The translations under genes were made by a program, and so were the position numbers. Below are positions 1-11,310 of a stretch of 64,000 nt of DNA, one piece after another (position 1 is the first letter of the stretch; each line of letters opens with the position of its first letter). The notes beneath the pieces were generated by a model. That model was not told the origin of the DNA and did not search any database. It saw only the letters and a list, made by a program, of their open reading frames with translations. This stretch comes from Brachypodium distachyon (taxonomy: Eukaryota > Streptophyta > Magnoliopsida > Poales > Poaceae): NCBI RefSeq assembly GCF_000005505.3, contig NC_016134.3:21838584-21902583 (forward strand). Reading direction: 5' to 3'.

Positions 1-960
1 GCTGACACACAAGTCCACCCAAATCTCCTAAGCTAAGACCTAAGTCTCACCCAGTTACTCGTGGTAGATCTTGAGGTGATCTCCGGACCTTCACAGACTG
101 GTTGATGACAAATCACAAGTTTCGATTGCTCTTCAACACTGACTCCTAGCTGTCTAGGTGATGCCAATCACAAAGAGTAACAAACTTCAAGTGCTCGGCT
201 AGAGAGGGGATCCCATTCTTCACGCTCAGTTCAGCTCGAAGGGTTTTATCTGATGTTCTTCAAAAACAACTCACTGGGGAGCACCACCGAAACCATTCGG
301 GGTGGGTCGTCTTATATAGCCTAGGCCACGACTGATCTAGCCGTTGTGACCCGTTGGATAAAGTGATCCGTGAGACTCCAGCTCACACTTTATCTCTTTG
401 TCTCACAACGGTTAGATTAGGTGGTCAAGAACGAAAGCGACAGATTTTCAAACACATTTGAAATCAGAGTGAAGACTTCACGCGGAAGTTTCTGTGAAGC
501 TTGAAATGGTTCATTCTTCACTCCGACGAAAAACACTGACACAGAAAATCGTTTTCGCCTAAGCTGAACATGAAGAATAGGTTTCACCTGAATCAGCTCC
601 ACACTTCAAACCCCCCTTAATAGTACGGCGTTCCTATACTCAAGTGAAGAAAAAAGCTACAAAAAGACCTATGAAGAAAGCTACGCTTCATGTTCTTCAC
701 CGTTCTTCACTGAGTTTTTCATATTTCAAGCTAATACCTGTACTTCAATTTTTAGGGGTCGTCGATGCTGGTTAAACCAACTCTTCTAATGAACTAAAAC
801 CTTAAACACTCCGTGTAATTCATTAGTTCCTCAACCATGTTGTTATCATTCATCAAAACCCATACAGGGGCAAGGTTTACCTTTCAAATGGCAATTGCAA
901 AGGTTGCCACCAAAGGGTGTGAGTTTATGTACAGTGGTCTGTTCCATAATTTCTTCTAAG
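1..960. other. Repeat-derived intergenic DNA rich in CTTCAC/GTGAAG motifs
   Basis: No credible coding region. From about 210 to 720 the hexamers CTTCAC and GTGAAG recur many times on both strands, for example near 219, 466, 495, 510, 640 and 690-715. Such clustering is typical of transposon ends or LTRs, but I see no terminal repeat, target duplication or coding domain that would name a family. Calling it repeat-derived is an inference. Confidence 0.35.
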
Positions 961-2569
961 TAATGTCATGTTACTTTTTTGCGGATAGATGTTATGTTGC
1001 ATTTCAACTAAGGTTCAGAGAAGTTGAGATGGTTCCAAGTACTTATGCATGCACGGAGGTACCATTCCACCATTGGAAAAGGAGAATCAACTAATGCACA
1101 GAGGAGGGACGTGCAGGTGGACAAGCGCGGCCATGTGGGGGCGGCGCAAGGCAGGCATCGGGGGTCGACGATTTGGGGCTATGAAGAGACGAAGAGGATG
1201 GAAGAAGAAAAGTAGTGGGAATGATTAAGTCCCTAACAAATAGAGTCCGCATGTCATTGGGATCTAAAACATTATAGGAAACCAGTTTTAATCTGCTGGA
1301 GAAGGCTATAATTTTTTGGAAAAATTCTTCCCTCTTATAGCTTTAGGGGATCAATTTTAGAGAACCTCCTACAAATGTTAAGCCTTGATAGAGACTTCCT
1401 CCCATTACCTTTCACTCAGAGAGAGAAGGGATGTGTCTATTAAACATTTATTGTGAAATACTTCCTCTTTTTCAAAAAAGTTGACATATGTGATTTCGTT
1501 AATATAAGATTTTGACCAATAATAACTTTATTGCTATGTAATTCATATGATAGGAAAGTACAATTATCAGTAAGAAATTTGGAAGACGAATATAATGGTA
1601 TAAATTTCATGTGTTTGACGGCCCTGGGAGTATCAGGGCATCATCTGTGCGGATACTCTCTCTCCCCCCCTCTCTCTCTCTCTTACGTGTAATCCTGAGA
1701 AGAGCTATGACGACCTATGGGCCCGCCCCACAGATATGGGTACAATTTACCTTGCCAAGACCATCATCCTCGGGAATGGAAACCAACGTGCGCGTTTGTT
1801 TTCGGGTCCGGGAACAACCCCGTCCATGAAGGCTCATGGCGCCCTTACACCCAGGAAGGTACTCATCGGCCATGATGCCAGCCAGTCACGGGCGGACACT
1901 TTCGCGCCCCGCAGCTGGACCGGTTCGCACCCACAACCCCAAAGACATCATTAGGGCCCACCGGCAGCATGCGGCTTGGCAAGCAGTGTTGTAGGTCGGG
2001 TGCATCCAGCCAATCCCTTACTTTTGACTATGTAAAGTGCTTTTGTGCATGGTTTCACCTAACCAGCCCCAACAAGGCCTAGAGCCACCCCGGTGCCAAG
2101 GATTTGGCACGGTACCCGCGTGCAGAGCAGAAGAGGACATGTGAGAAGTTTTGAATTCGTCTTTGTAGCGAAGAAATTCCCTGTAGCAGCACGCATATCG
2201 TGTGACCTTCGCAGCCACTGTGGTGACCGCTTACCACTATAAAAAGAGGCCATGACTTACTTAGCAAGGATGCAGTTTTTGAATCATTGGAAGGCTTTCA
2301 TAAAGAGCTCGAGCTCACCATTGTAACCAAAAACATCTTCACAATACGAACAAGCAGGACGTAGATTTTTACACATCTGGGTCGCCTAAAACTTTGTAAA
2401 AACCGTCGTGTCTCGAGGTTGATGAATGGATTTGACTCACTCTCGTGCCCCAACACCAAACAAAGAAATGGGGTGTTCGCATCCTGTGTCCGTGTTTGCA
2501 CATACTACATATCTAAAAACATATATGATAAAGTAATTCTTGGTGAACCCTTGTTTTGACGACATTAAA
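961..2569. other. Intergenic, no gene recognised
   Basis: Only short shadow reading frames. A CT-rich run lies near 1660-1685. The stretch 1610-2000 is GC-richer than its surroundings, but its overlapping short frames have no recognisable domain. Nothing here can be assigned a function. Confidence 0.4.
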
Positions 2570-2725
2570 TGCGGCAACTGTGGTGGAAAAAGCGAGAGTA
2601 ACTAACATGTCCTAATTAATTCTAACAAAAGTGCCGATAAAAGAACTGTTGCGGCAACTGTAGTGAAAAAAGAGAGTAATTAACATGTGCTGATTAATTC
2701 TAACAAAAGCACCGATAAGACTTGT
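2570..2725. repeat. Two-copy tandem duplication, period 80 bp, upstream of the P450
   Basis: A block starting TGCGGCAACTGT at 2570 recurs at 2650. Both copies carry AATTAATTCTAACAAAAG near their ends. They differ by scattered substitutions and small indels, so the duplication is not recent. It lies about 190-340 bp upstream of the TATA-like element of the P450 gene and could carry repeated regulatory sites; that last point is inference. Confidence 0.75.
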
Positions 2726-2912
2726 TGACTCTTTAACCACGGAGGAAAATTAACGTGATGAGGTGGCTGAAGGAGGTGATGGAAAAAGAGTCTAGCGAAG
2801 ATCAGTCCTAGTAAAGTGTATAGATATAACATACTGCCGACCCCGCACGCACCAGCCTCTTTGTTCAACCCGCCCCTGTATTATTCCACACATATACATA
2901 AAGAACATAAAA

Positions 2913-3070
2913 GTATATGTATATATACCGACGAACAGCATGGAGTGTCGCACGCACCCATCCTTCTTCCTCTCTCTCATCTGTAACTCTATCTCCTCTC
3001 TCTCCCCTTTCTCTCTCTCTCTCACTAGAATTAACGGATCGAACTCTTATACTGCAGCTAGCTAGCCAGC
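2913..3070 (+). promoter_or_regulatory. TATA-like element and CT-rich leader of the CYP94 gene
   Basis: An AT-rich TATATGTATATATA stretch covers about 2913-2927. It is followed by a pyrimidine-rich leader of CT repeats at about 2961-3023 and then the start codon at 3071. A TATA about 145 bp before the ATG with a CT-rich 5' leader is a common layout for grass genes. No transcript start can be fixed from sequence alone. Confidence 0.55.
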
Positions 3071-4657
3071 ATGATCTCCAACATGCTGTGCTTTAAATTC
3101 GTGGCCTGTGGCCTCTTGGTGCTGCTGTATTCCCTTGGATTCAAGTCCTGCAGCAGCAGCAGCAGCCATGGTCACGGGCCAAGAAGCTACCCGGTGATTG
3201 GCTGCCTGCTGGCCTTCTACGAGAACCGGCGGCGGCTCCTGGACTGGTACACGGAGATGCTGGCGGCCTCGCCGACGCAGACGATCGTGGTGGACCGTCT
3301 GGGCGCGCGGCGCACAGTGGTGACGGCGAACCCGGCCAACGTGGAGCACATCCTCAAGGGCAACTTCGGCAACTACCCCAAGGGGAAGCCCTTCACGGAC
3401 GTGCTGGGCGACCTGCTGGGCAAGGGCATCTTCAACGTGGACGGCGAGCTGTGGCACGCCCAGCGCAAGCTGGTGAGCCACGAGTTCTCGGCGCGCACGC
3501 TCCGGGAGCTGGAGATGGCCGTCCTCGAGGCCGAGGCGCTCGACCGCCTCCTGCCAGCGCTGGACGCGGCCGCCGACCACCCGGCCGGACCGGGAGGCGC
3601 CGCCGTGGTCGACATGCAGGATGTCCTCCGGCGCTTCGCGTTCGACGTGATATCCCGCGTGTCCCTCGGCGTTGACCCCGGGTGCCTCGACCCGGCATTG
3701 CCTACGGCGCCGAGGCTGGCGTCGGCATTCGACACGGCCGCGGGGATCATCGCCAGGCGCGGCGCGGCGCCCGTGGCCGCCGTGTGGAAGATCAAGCGCG
3801 CGCTGGCGCTCGGGTCCGAGCGGCGGCTAAGGGACGAGGTGAAGGTGATCCACGAGGCCGTCATGGACCTCATCCGGAGCCGGAAGAAGGAGCGGTTCCT
3901 GGTCAACGACGACAATGGCGGGGCGACGAGGAACGACCTGCTGTCGCGGATGATCGAGTGCGGGTACGCCGACGAGGAGATCCGGGACATGGTAATCAGC
4001 TTCATCATGGCCGGCCGCGACACCACCTCCTCCGCGCTCACCTGGTTCTTCTGGCTCCTCACCCGCCACCGCGCCGTCGAGCGCGACGTCCTGGACGAGA
4101 TCTCCGCCATGGCTCTTCAACACGCGGGCGACAGCAGCGAAGGGGGAGAAGGGTTCGATCTCGAGGACTTCCGGAAGATGCGGGTGCTCCACGCGGCGCT
4201 GAGCGAGACGATGCGGCTGTACCCGCCGGTGGCGTGGGACTCGAAGCACGCGGCGGCGGGGGACGTGCTGCCGGACGGGACGCGCGTGGGCCGGGGAGAC
4301 CGGGTCACATACTTCCAGTACGGCATGGGCCGGATGGAGTCCATCTGGGGCCCCAACGCGGCCCACTTCAGCCTCGACCGGTGGCTGGCCCCCTCAAGTA
4401 CGTCGTCCTCCGTGGACGCGTCCGGCGGCGTGTCCCCCTTCAGGTACCCGGTGTTCCAGGGCGGGCCGCGGACGTGCCTCGGCAGGGAGATGGCCTTCGC
4501 GCAGATGAAGTTCGTGGCCTGCGCCGTGCTCCGGCGCTTCGAGCTCCGCCCCGTTGACGAAGGCCGGACGCCCGCCTTCCTCCCGCTGCTCACGGCGCAC
4601 ATGGACGGAGGGCTCAAGGTAACGGTCAGACGCAGGGTAGAAAAAAAACAACATTAG
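3071..4657 (+). CDS. Cytochrome P450, CYP94 family-like fatty-acid/oxylipin hydroxylase
   Basis: An intact single-exon frame of 528 residues. Residues 1-25 form a hydrophobic ER anchor, and PRSYPVIG at 37-44 is the proline-rich hinge. The I-helix oxygen-activation motif AGRDTTS is at 314-320. The K-helix ExxR is E379/R382, the PERF-region equivalent is FSLDRW, and the haem loop is FQGGPRTCLG with C469 as the iron ligand. The string GRMESIWGPNA before the PERF region and the intronless structure fit the CYP86 clan, CYP94 family. CYP94 enzymes are ER-bound monooxygenases that omega-hydroxylate fatty acids; CYP94B and CYP94C members oxidise jasmonoyl-isoleucine. The subfamily, and so the substrate, is not settled here. 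All catalytic motifs are present and no damage is visible, so it is probably functional. A GC-rich coding region against AT-rich flanks is normal for grass genes. Confidence 0.93.
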   Translation: MISNMLCFKFVACGLLVLLYSLGFKSCSSSSSHGHGPRSYPVIGCLLAFYENRRRLLDWYTEMLAASPTQTIVVDRLGARRTVVTANPANVEHILKGNFGNYPKGKPFTDVLGDLLGKGIFNVDGELWHAQRKLVSHEFSARTLRELEMAVLEAEALDRLLPALDAAADHPAGPGGAAVVDMQDVLRRFAFDVISRVSLGVDPGCLDPALPTAPRLASAFDTAAGIIARRGAAPVAAVWKIKRALALGSERRLRDEVKVIHEAVMDLIRSRKKERFLVNDDNGGATRNDLLSRMIECGYADEEIRDMVISFIMAGRDTTSSALTWFFWLLTRHRAVERDVLDEISAMALQHAGDSSEGGEGFDLEDFRKMRVLHAALSETMRLYPPVAWDSKHAAAGDVLPDGTRVGRGDRVTYFQYGMGRMESIWGPNAAHFSLDRWLAPSSTSSSVDASGGVSPFRYPVFQGGPRTCLGREMAFAQMKFVACAVLRRFELRPVDEGRTPAFLPLLTAHMDGGLKVTVRRRVEKKQH

Positions 4658-4760
4658 CAGCTAGCTCCTGTAAACAAATATATTCTCTTGTTCTTCTTTT
4701 TACTGTACATGCACCTTGAAATTGTATCATAGTACAATAATGGTCACATGAACAGAGAGA
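4658..4760 (+). terminator. Putative 3' UTR and poly(A) region of the CYP94 gene
   Basis: AT-rich DNA directly after the stop, with ACAAATATATTC at about 4672 and an AATAA-type signal at 4736-4740. Plant poly(A) signals are degenerate, so this is only a plausible end region. Confidence 0.35.
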
Positions 4761-6020
4761 GAACTGCTTCAATTGCCTCGTGATAAAAATTAAATTTCAG
4801 TGATTTTCATGACGACGGCCGATCGCTATCGTGACAGAGTCACGTCCAGAGTAGATAAATATATCCGCGTGGAATTTAGCGGGAATCCACGTGTTTCCTG
4901 GCAGGAAAGGGAAGTCACAACTTTGGAAGTTGTCCGTTGCGCGCACATGTTGTTTATACACACACCCAGGTCGTCGCTTTGTCTGACGTGAGCTCGGAAA
5001 GTTTGTTTGGTTTGGTTTTGTAGTTAGGATAGCGGCATCAATGAGGAGCATGTGTGTTATTTCGCTGGATGGGGGATTAGGTGGATGGCTGCGAGTGCAA
5101 GTAGCAATCAGTTTTGTGGGAGTGGGGAAGTAAACGTTTGCAGAAACATCAACTTGCCGGGGGCGTAGAAAGGTTTGGTGACACGGACCCGTTCCGTTCG
5201 GAGGGGGAAAGAAAATAAATATATTCTCTCCCAAGTTCGATGCGCCATGGACCACGTGCAGAATATGTATCGGTGTACTAAATTTGTTATTCTGCCGCCT
5301 AGCTTTCACACCAGAGAAGTTTGTTTTCTTGCTCCTACCCGCTACAGAAGATTCCGGGATTATTATGCTCGGAGGAGGCTGCACTTTATTTTTGTAACGC
5401 GGTCGCGATTTTTTTCTCACCGGTGCTCTAATTTTTTTTTCTTATACGGATACGTGGGTTGCGCGCCTTACCACAACCACAAAGGTACCACGACACGAAG
5501 TAACAGTAAGCTTGCGGTAACTAAAGTATAGGAGGAGTAAACCGAATTGGAAGTCCGAGACAAGGATTCGATCTCAGAGTTTGAATCGCTGGGGATTCTA
5601 CGTCTCCGGTCTCCATGATGTAGCTCCAATAACGAATGTGAAAACGTCGGACTCTCTCTCAAGCTGCTACCTTCGAGGTACGAGACCTCGCTCACTAGTG
5701 GTATTACTTTCCTTTCGGAGGTGGAATCCGACCTTCACAAATCCAAGGTGCAAATTCACAAGGTTGTACGTTCCGTGGTGACTCCAACAGTCCCTAAACT
5801 ACAAGGAGAAGCGGACCAATGCTCAGGGCAACTTGGGCTATTATTCTGGTGTTAAAAAACCAAATATTCTTGTCTATGTATAGAAAAAAAAATCTCTACT
5901 AATTTAGCACATGATACACTGTTTAGCTTTGAACTTAGTTGCTCAGCCCTAGGTCCAAGGCAAACCTTGGTCCGCCATTTACTCCAAGAGTAATAAGCAC
6001 AATGAAGAACTTGAAGAGGG
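4761..6020. other. Intergenic, no gene recognised
   Basis: Frames on both strands (for example around 4797-5531) have no domain and overlap each other. At 5550-5800 there are repeated 'tcgatctcagag'- and 'acctcgctcac'-like phrases suggestive of old repeat DNA, without termini or pol III boxes that I can support. Confidence 0.35.
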
Positions 6021-6200
6021 GAACAAAGCTTGCTTGGATTGGATCTCAAATCTCTCTCCAATCTCTGCTCTTCCTCTCAAGATTTGAAATTAGGGCTCTC
6101 GAGGGAGAGGGGGAAAGCTTTCTTGGTTTGGATCTGAAATCTCTCTCCAATCTCTCTTCTTCCTCTAAAGATGTGAAGTTAGGGTTCTTGAGGGAGAAGG
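6021..6200. repeat. Two-copy tandem repeat, about 90 bp
   Basis: Unit 1 (6021-6110) and unit 2 (6111-6200) share AAATCTCTCTCCAATCTCT, the TTCCTCT block, a GAAGTTAGGG-like block and a final GAGGGAGA block. A third, decayed unit may begin at 6201 (GAAAAGCTCT). The open frame running through 5939-6265 is explained by the repeat and is not called as a gene. Confidence 0.7.
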
Positions 6201-6439
6201 GAAAAGCTCTAGTGTTTTTGCTTGGGTTGCTCAATGAAAAGTTAGGCAGGTGGAGGAGAGTCTAACAAGTCTAGCTCATCTTGCAGACCAATGCTTGCAC
6301 ACTGAATGGTAGAAGAAAGCTCTTACTAATATGATGGGACCAAAATCAAATTTAGTACGGGAAAGGGTGTACTCATGCAGTTGATGCAGATGCTCTCTTT
6401 CTCGAATGCCACATGATACATACACAGATCTCTTAGTTG

Positions 6440-7745
6440 TGTCTATGAAGGTGATCTTAAAGCTCAACAGCTATTGCAACAGGTGGTAGTATCTCCCTCT
6501 TCTCAACAATCTTTCTCATTACAGAATGATGTACTTCTGTACAAGGGAAGACTCTAGGCAAGTAATTCTCATGATTTACATCACACAATCTTTCATGCCT
6601 TCCATGACAGACTGGTAGGTGGACACTCTAGCGGTCCGGTTATTTGTTGGACTGGAATGAAATCTTTTGTCAGAGAGAATATGTGGGCTTGTCTAATTTG
6701 CCAGAAAGCCAAATCTGATAGAGTTCATTATATCTCCTTGTTTTGTTATCTCCTATCCCTATTCATGCTCTTGCTTGGGAGATGGCCGCATTTAATGGAT
6801 TTTACTAATGGACTGCCTTTCTCAGGTCATTACAAATGCACCTTGGTCATCATTGACAAGTTCACTTAATATGGCTATTTTATTCCATTGAATCATCCAT
6901 TTATCCATTTAGTGCACATAAGGTGCATGAGGTTTTCGGAGATAATGTCTACAAGTTACATATGCCACAACACTTAATCTCTAGTAGGGACACTATCTTT
7001 ACTACTCCCTCCGAACCAAATTAATTGTCGCAATTTTGTCTAGATATGCATGTACTAGACATATTATAATGTGTAGGTACATATGTATCTACACAAAGAT
7101 GCGACAACTAATTTGGATCGGAGGGATTAGTAATTTTTTGCAATTTGTTATGAAACTCGCTGGTGTTGAACTTAAATGAGTACTGCTTATCATCCTAAAA
7201 TTGATGGAAAAACTCAATGTGTCAATCAACAAGTTGAATATTTAAAGTGTTGCTTTTATCATCCAAATGAGTGGTCTTGTTTGTTGTCCCTTCGTGAATT
7301 CTGGGACAACACAAACTTGCATTCTTCTTTCAACAAGTCACCCTTTGTAGTTTTGTACGACCAGAGTCTCGTGTATTTTGGTGTTTTGGCAAATTCTTCT
7401 ATTCCTTCGCTTGATGTGCAACAATGGTTGGACAGTCGCAAGATTATTCTTGCTTTAGTTCGATGGCATATTTGTCGGGTTCATCGGCACATGAAATCGC
7501 AAGATGATAAGCAACGTACCGAGTTTCATTTCAACCTGACTAACAAAGTGTTTGTGAAACTCCAGCCATATGTTCAAGCTTCGGTGGTCCATCGTTACTA
7601 TGGACCTTACCCGATTGAATAGAAGATTGATGATGTTGCCTATCGCCTTACTTTGCCTGCTTCCAGCCGCATTCATCCAGTCTTCCACGTGTCCCAGTTG
7701 AAGCGGTGTATTTGACCCAAGCATCAGGAACATCTTAACCTTCTT
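6440..7745 (+). pseudogene. Decayed Ty3/gypsy integrase region
   Basis: Translated fragments match the end of a gypsy pol in order. First come zinc-binding integrase remnants around 6520-6720 (a CLICQKAKSDRVHY phrase). Then comes the core with DFTNGLPFSGHYKC and IIDKFT (6790-6868), then an AYHPKIDGKTQCVNQQ phrase at 7185-7240 corresponding to the AYHPQTDGQTE core signature, and last a C-terminal [10 protein letters not shown] phrase at 7675-7710. Frames change several times and stops intervene. The catalytic glutamate position of the usual GQTE reads KTQC, so the enzyme is dead. A Stowaway MITE splits the core at 7005-7127. Confidence 0.85.
7005..7127. mobile_element. Stowaway-like MITE
   Basis: About 123 bp, beginning CTCCCTCCGAACCAAATTAA and ending ...GATCGGAGGGA, so the two ends are inverted copies of the Stowaway terminus CTCCCTCCGT. 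TA dinucleotides flank it at 7003-7004 and about 7128-7129, as expected for this Tc1/mariner-type family. It interrupts the gypsy integrase pseudogene, so it is the younger insertion. Confidence 0.88.
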
Positions 7746-9027
7746 TCAATTGATGTTGCACTTCAAGTTCCACTTCATGTGCTACGACAATGCGTTCATC
7801 ACCAAGGTTGGGACGTGGTGGTTCAAGGCTTGATTCATTGGAGCGGCATGCGTAAGCTGCCTACATCAGGAGTTCCCTCGTGTACCGGCTTGGGGACAAG
7901 CCATTTCTGAAGAACGGGGGTCAATAACCTGGACACAGGCCAAGCCTAAGGTACGATAGTCGGGCCATCTCCAAGGCCCATGGGTGCGACGTTTACCAAA
8001 TCGACTTGTAGGCCAAGAGTGGCTTCGTTAAGCTTGCAACGGTTTCCTTTATCTATATAACTAACGTTCGGGAGCAGAGTTGCTCAGGCACAGTAGAATA
8101 ACCAGGCTGGATGGTATTTGTAACTCATTGTGAGCGTGGATGGGAGCTTAATTAATGATTGCGAACACAACAATTCTCCAATTGTTCCTTGATTTCTAGA
8201 TCTGAATTCCATCTTGTAGATCTGAGTTCCATGTTGTTGTTCTTGAGAGAGAGATTTTGAGAGCAAGACCTCACACACAAGGTCGCTTTAGCAATCAGAC
8301 CAAGGTGATGATTCGTTAAATCGGGAGAAATAATCCATTTCCCAATGGTGAGGAAATGGGGAACAAAAATCGCAAAATACTACCCCATCTCTCCGCTCTA
8401 CAAGGAGATATGAGGCGATGTACCATCGAATCAGCAGTGAACAGTGTAGATATCCGATGGCATCGCCATCAGCAAAATACACCGATGTTGTTTTCGCTCG
8501 AGGTGAGATTGGATAGATCGGCTAAGTGGTCAAGCGGGTAAGCTAGTTATTACCTATCTTGATGTGACCCTTTGTCAACACCTGAGGTAACGACTAATGC
8601 CATTTAGCTCGAGTTCGATTAGAGTTCTGGCGAACAGGGAGGAAACCTGGTTGTGAGTTTTAGTCGTGGGTTGCCAGCACTTTGGCGACGCAAGTCAACT
8701 TGCCCCAAATACATTTCCTGACTTAGCATTCATCACGACTTCTTTGTGAATGTTGATGGTGTGCTTGTCGGGGAGTAGTTATCCCACCATATAGTTATTC
8801 CACCGTATAGGTATATGGTATGTGCCGTGTAACTAGGACCAATGGACCGGCGAGTACACGGGCCCTGTGTCGGGTCCATACTAGAATACACTGACTTAAT
8901 CGGAGGTACCCGGGGTCCCAAAGGAAACCTTGCGGAATACTTGGAAAGAGTCATGCAGATTCCTTCGGTACAAGACCAGGGGATTTGCCTTGGCGACATA
9001 GAATTCTACGAGGATAAAAAGGAGTAA
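7746..9027. other. Probable LTR and leader remnants, no gene
   Basis: From 7900 to about 8300 the DNA follows the dead integrase in the place of a 3' LTR. It carries a TATATAA at about 8055 and LTR-leader-like text to 8280. The rest, 8300-9027, shows no protein domain. I cannot fix LTR ends or a target duplication. Confidence 0.35.
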
Positions 9028-9221
9028 GGGCACTCACAATGCTCCAACGTGTATCGTATCTTAAGTATGCCACGTAAGCAAAAATCTGATGTGGCACCCT
9101 ATTTAATGAAGAAAGAGAGAGGTATGGTATCTTAATCTAGATATAATTTTAGCGTTAAACCCAAGAAAATTCATAATTGCTCTTTCACAAAACATAATAA
9201 ATGAGAGCATGTTTAGATACA

Positions 9222-9390
9222 GGAAACGTATCCTGTGGATCCGGCCTGTTGGTGCATCCGTGCATCCCATCAACGTGCATCCTCCGATTGAAATCAATGG
9301 TAATCGCTGTCCTGCCGGAACATTTACACTAACACGCCCGCATCAAGCCTAAACCAGTTTGTTTCTTTTGCACAAATCTCCCTGTGCTCT
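9222..9390 (+). repeat. Left arm of a ~168-bp inverted repeat
   Basis: Pairs with 10090-10257 read in reverse complement, about 7 differences over roughly 168 bases by eye. Shared blocks include GGCCTGTTGGTGCATCCG and CCAGTTTGTTTCTTTTGCAC. Confidence 0.9.
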
Positions 9391-9575
9391 ACCATCTTCT
9401 TATCATAGCCCAATCCCTCCTACACGTGAAGACGTTTCGTTGGTTGCTCCCTGCGTCGGTCCGATGTGAACCCTCGTCGACGGCGGCCTGGCTGATGTCC
9501 CAGCGGTCACCTCGTAACACGACGAAATTGAAGGCTGCAGGAACCAAGTGCGGACGGCTATCTCGTTGGCATCCC

Positions 9576-9674
9576 CCACGCCGTCCCGACCTGCCTCGAC
9601 GCCCTCCGCCACGCTGTCCGGACCCGCCTCGACGGCCTCCCCCACGCCGTCCTGACCTGCCTCGCCGGCAGCCC
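9576..9674 (+). repeat. Minisatellite, three 33-bp units
   Basis: Units start with CCACGC(C/T)GTCC and run 9576-9608, 9609-9641 and 9642-9674. The arginine/proline-rich frames through this stretch are products of the repeat, not a gene. Confidence 0.8.
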
Positions 9675-10089
9675 CGAAGGCTATCAGATGAGGTTGTCAT
9701 GGGCAATCCCGATGACGCCTCACGCGAGGGACAACACATTGTAGATTTTGCCCCGAATCATCAGCAGAGATTAAGAGGGCAGTGACCTGACAGACACGCC
9801 GGCGACGCCTTCTAGAGGAAACTGCATCAAATCATTAGTGTCAAGCTTTTGAGTGTACCCTGAATTGTACCGCAGTACTAGTGTTTGCGGCGTGTCTTGC
9901 AATCGCGAGGAACGCCCTGCGTGACTGCGTCCGCGCACGAACATCGAGACGTTGCCGTCGTCAGAGTAGATTGATTTGCAGTTTGGCACGCTGTTAGGTA
10001 TCCACACAGAATCAGCCTACAATTAGTTAGGTATCTCACGATCACAATCACGAGGGAAGCGAGCGCGGTCTGCCGGTCAATACAATCCA

Positions 10090-10257
10090 GAGCACAGGGG
10101 GATTTGTGCAAAAGAAACAAACTGGTTTAGGTTTGATGCGGGCGTGTTAGTGTAAATGTTCCGGCAGGACATCGATTACCATTGATTTCAATCGGAGGAT
10201 CCACGTTGATGGGATGCACGGATGCACCAACAGGCCGGATTCACCGGATACGTTCCC
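10090..10257 (-). repeat. Right arm of the ~168-bp inverted repeat
   Basis: Reverse complement of 9222-9390, starting AGAGCACAGG and ending with CGTTCCC. About 700 bp separate the two arms. Confidence 0.9.
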
Positions 10258-10340
10258 TTAGATATGGGAGGAGTTGTATCTAAATGTGTATTTAGTGCAT
10301 AAAATACAATATAAAATACGATGTATTGGGAGTGTCTTAA

Positions 10341-11310
10341 CCCGTATACCACACGTATATAATGGTGCCCAGGGGTTAGCAAGAAAGTGAGAGAGCAATC
10401 AAGGGATTTCAGAAATCTGCGATACACTCAAAACCTAACCCGGCAAGCCTCCTAAACTCACCGGGTACCCACATATCGTAATTCAGTGAAAGTAGAAAGA
10501 GGGCTAGTACCCATCAAGAAGACCCGAATTCTTTGGATAAATCTATGCGTTCGTCTCAAGGTATGCGCTATTTTCAAATTTGTGGAGTATTGGAAGGTTG
10601 CTTTGCTGTTGGACAAGATATGGCATAACCACTTCTTCTCTTGGACGATTTTGGGCAAAACGGATGAAATTATTGTCCCCCCTGACACATGACATTTTTT
10701 ACTCCTGGCGATCTTACTTTTTCCACAACCTCACCGCTAAGACGGATTTCAAGAGTACAACGGTGCGGTAGTCTAGAATTTAGATGGTGCATCCATGAAC
10801 TGATTAATTACTCAGACAAACCAAAACTTGAACATTCGATTTAAAGCCAAAATCAAGAAAGACACAGAAACGCACAATTGAGCACTCAAGAAAATAGCCA
10901 CTAGAGAACACATCTGGTAGACAGAAAATGGATATGCACAACAGTGGAAAACGCACATAGGCTGGTACAGTTAGTTATTACACATTTCTGCTATGCATCC
11001 TGTAGAAAGATTTCCACCCATTGCCGCCTTATCATCATTCATATCATCAGCAAAAGAACAGATGCTATTTCAGATATGTATGGTTTTCTCTCCAATATCC
11101 CTGTTTGACCAAACCTAACATCCGGTTCACTGCTCTCGTACTTCTGCCTTCATTCTCTAAGTCCTAATAGCTCCTACTGGAAACAACAGCTCTGTGTTCC
11201 TATGGTCATCTTGGGCAATTCATCTATCCATTCATCGAAAATGTGATATCCTGGTTCACGACAGATGATACAATGTCGTGCTCTCAGACAATAATTGTTT
11301 GGCTTCTCAG
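10341..11310. other. Intergenic between DNA transposon and glycosyltransferase gene
   Basis: Short frames at 10458-10770 lack domains. The part next to 11310 should contain the 3' UTR of the minus-strand gene that ends at 11311. No single poly(A) signal stands out. Confidence 0.4.

Larger units (their letters stand above)
9028..10340. mobile_element. Non-autonomous inverted-repeat DNA transposon, Tourist/PIF-Harbinger-like ends
   Basis: The left end reads GGGCACTCACAATGC after TAA; the right end reads ATTGGGAGTGTC before TTA. These resemble the Tourist/PIF-Harbinger terminus (GGCCAGTCACAATGG type) with a TWA target. Inside lie long inverted arms (9222-9390 and 10090-10257). The interior holds a GC-rich core with a 33-bp minisatellite and no transposase domain. 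The outer halves differ in length, so one side is deleted or two elements are nested. The family name is inference; the inverted-repeat structure is seen directly. Confidence 0.65.

Noticed and set aside
3373..4617. Long frames on the opposite strand and in other phases across the P450
   Set aside because: Shadow frames caused by high third-position GC; they lack domains, while the +1 frame has every P450 motif.
5939..6265. 108-residue frame
   Set aside because: Made of two 90-bp repeat units; no domain and the repeat explains the frame.
9384..9785. 133-residue frame rich in RRPDLPRR
   Set aside because: Product of the 33-bp minisatellite inside a DNA transposon.
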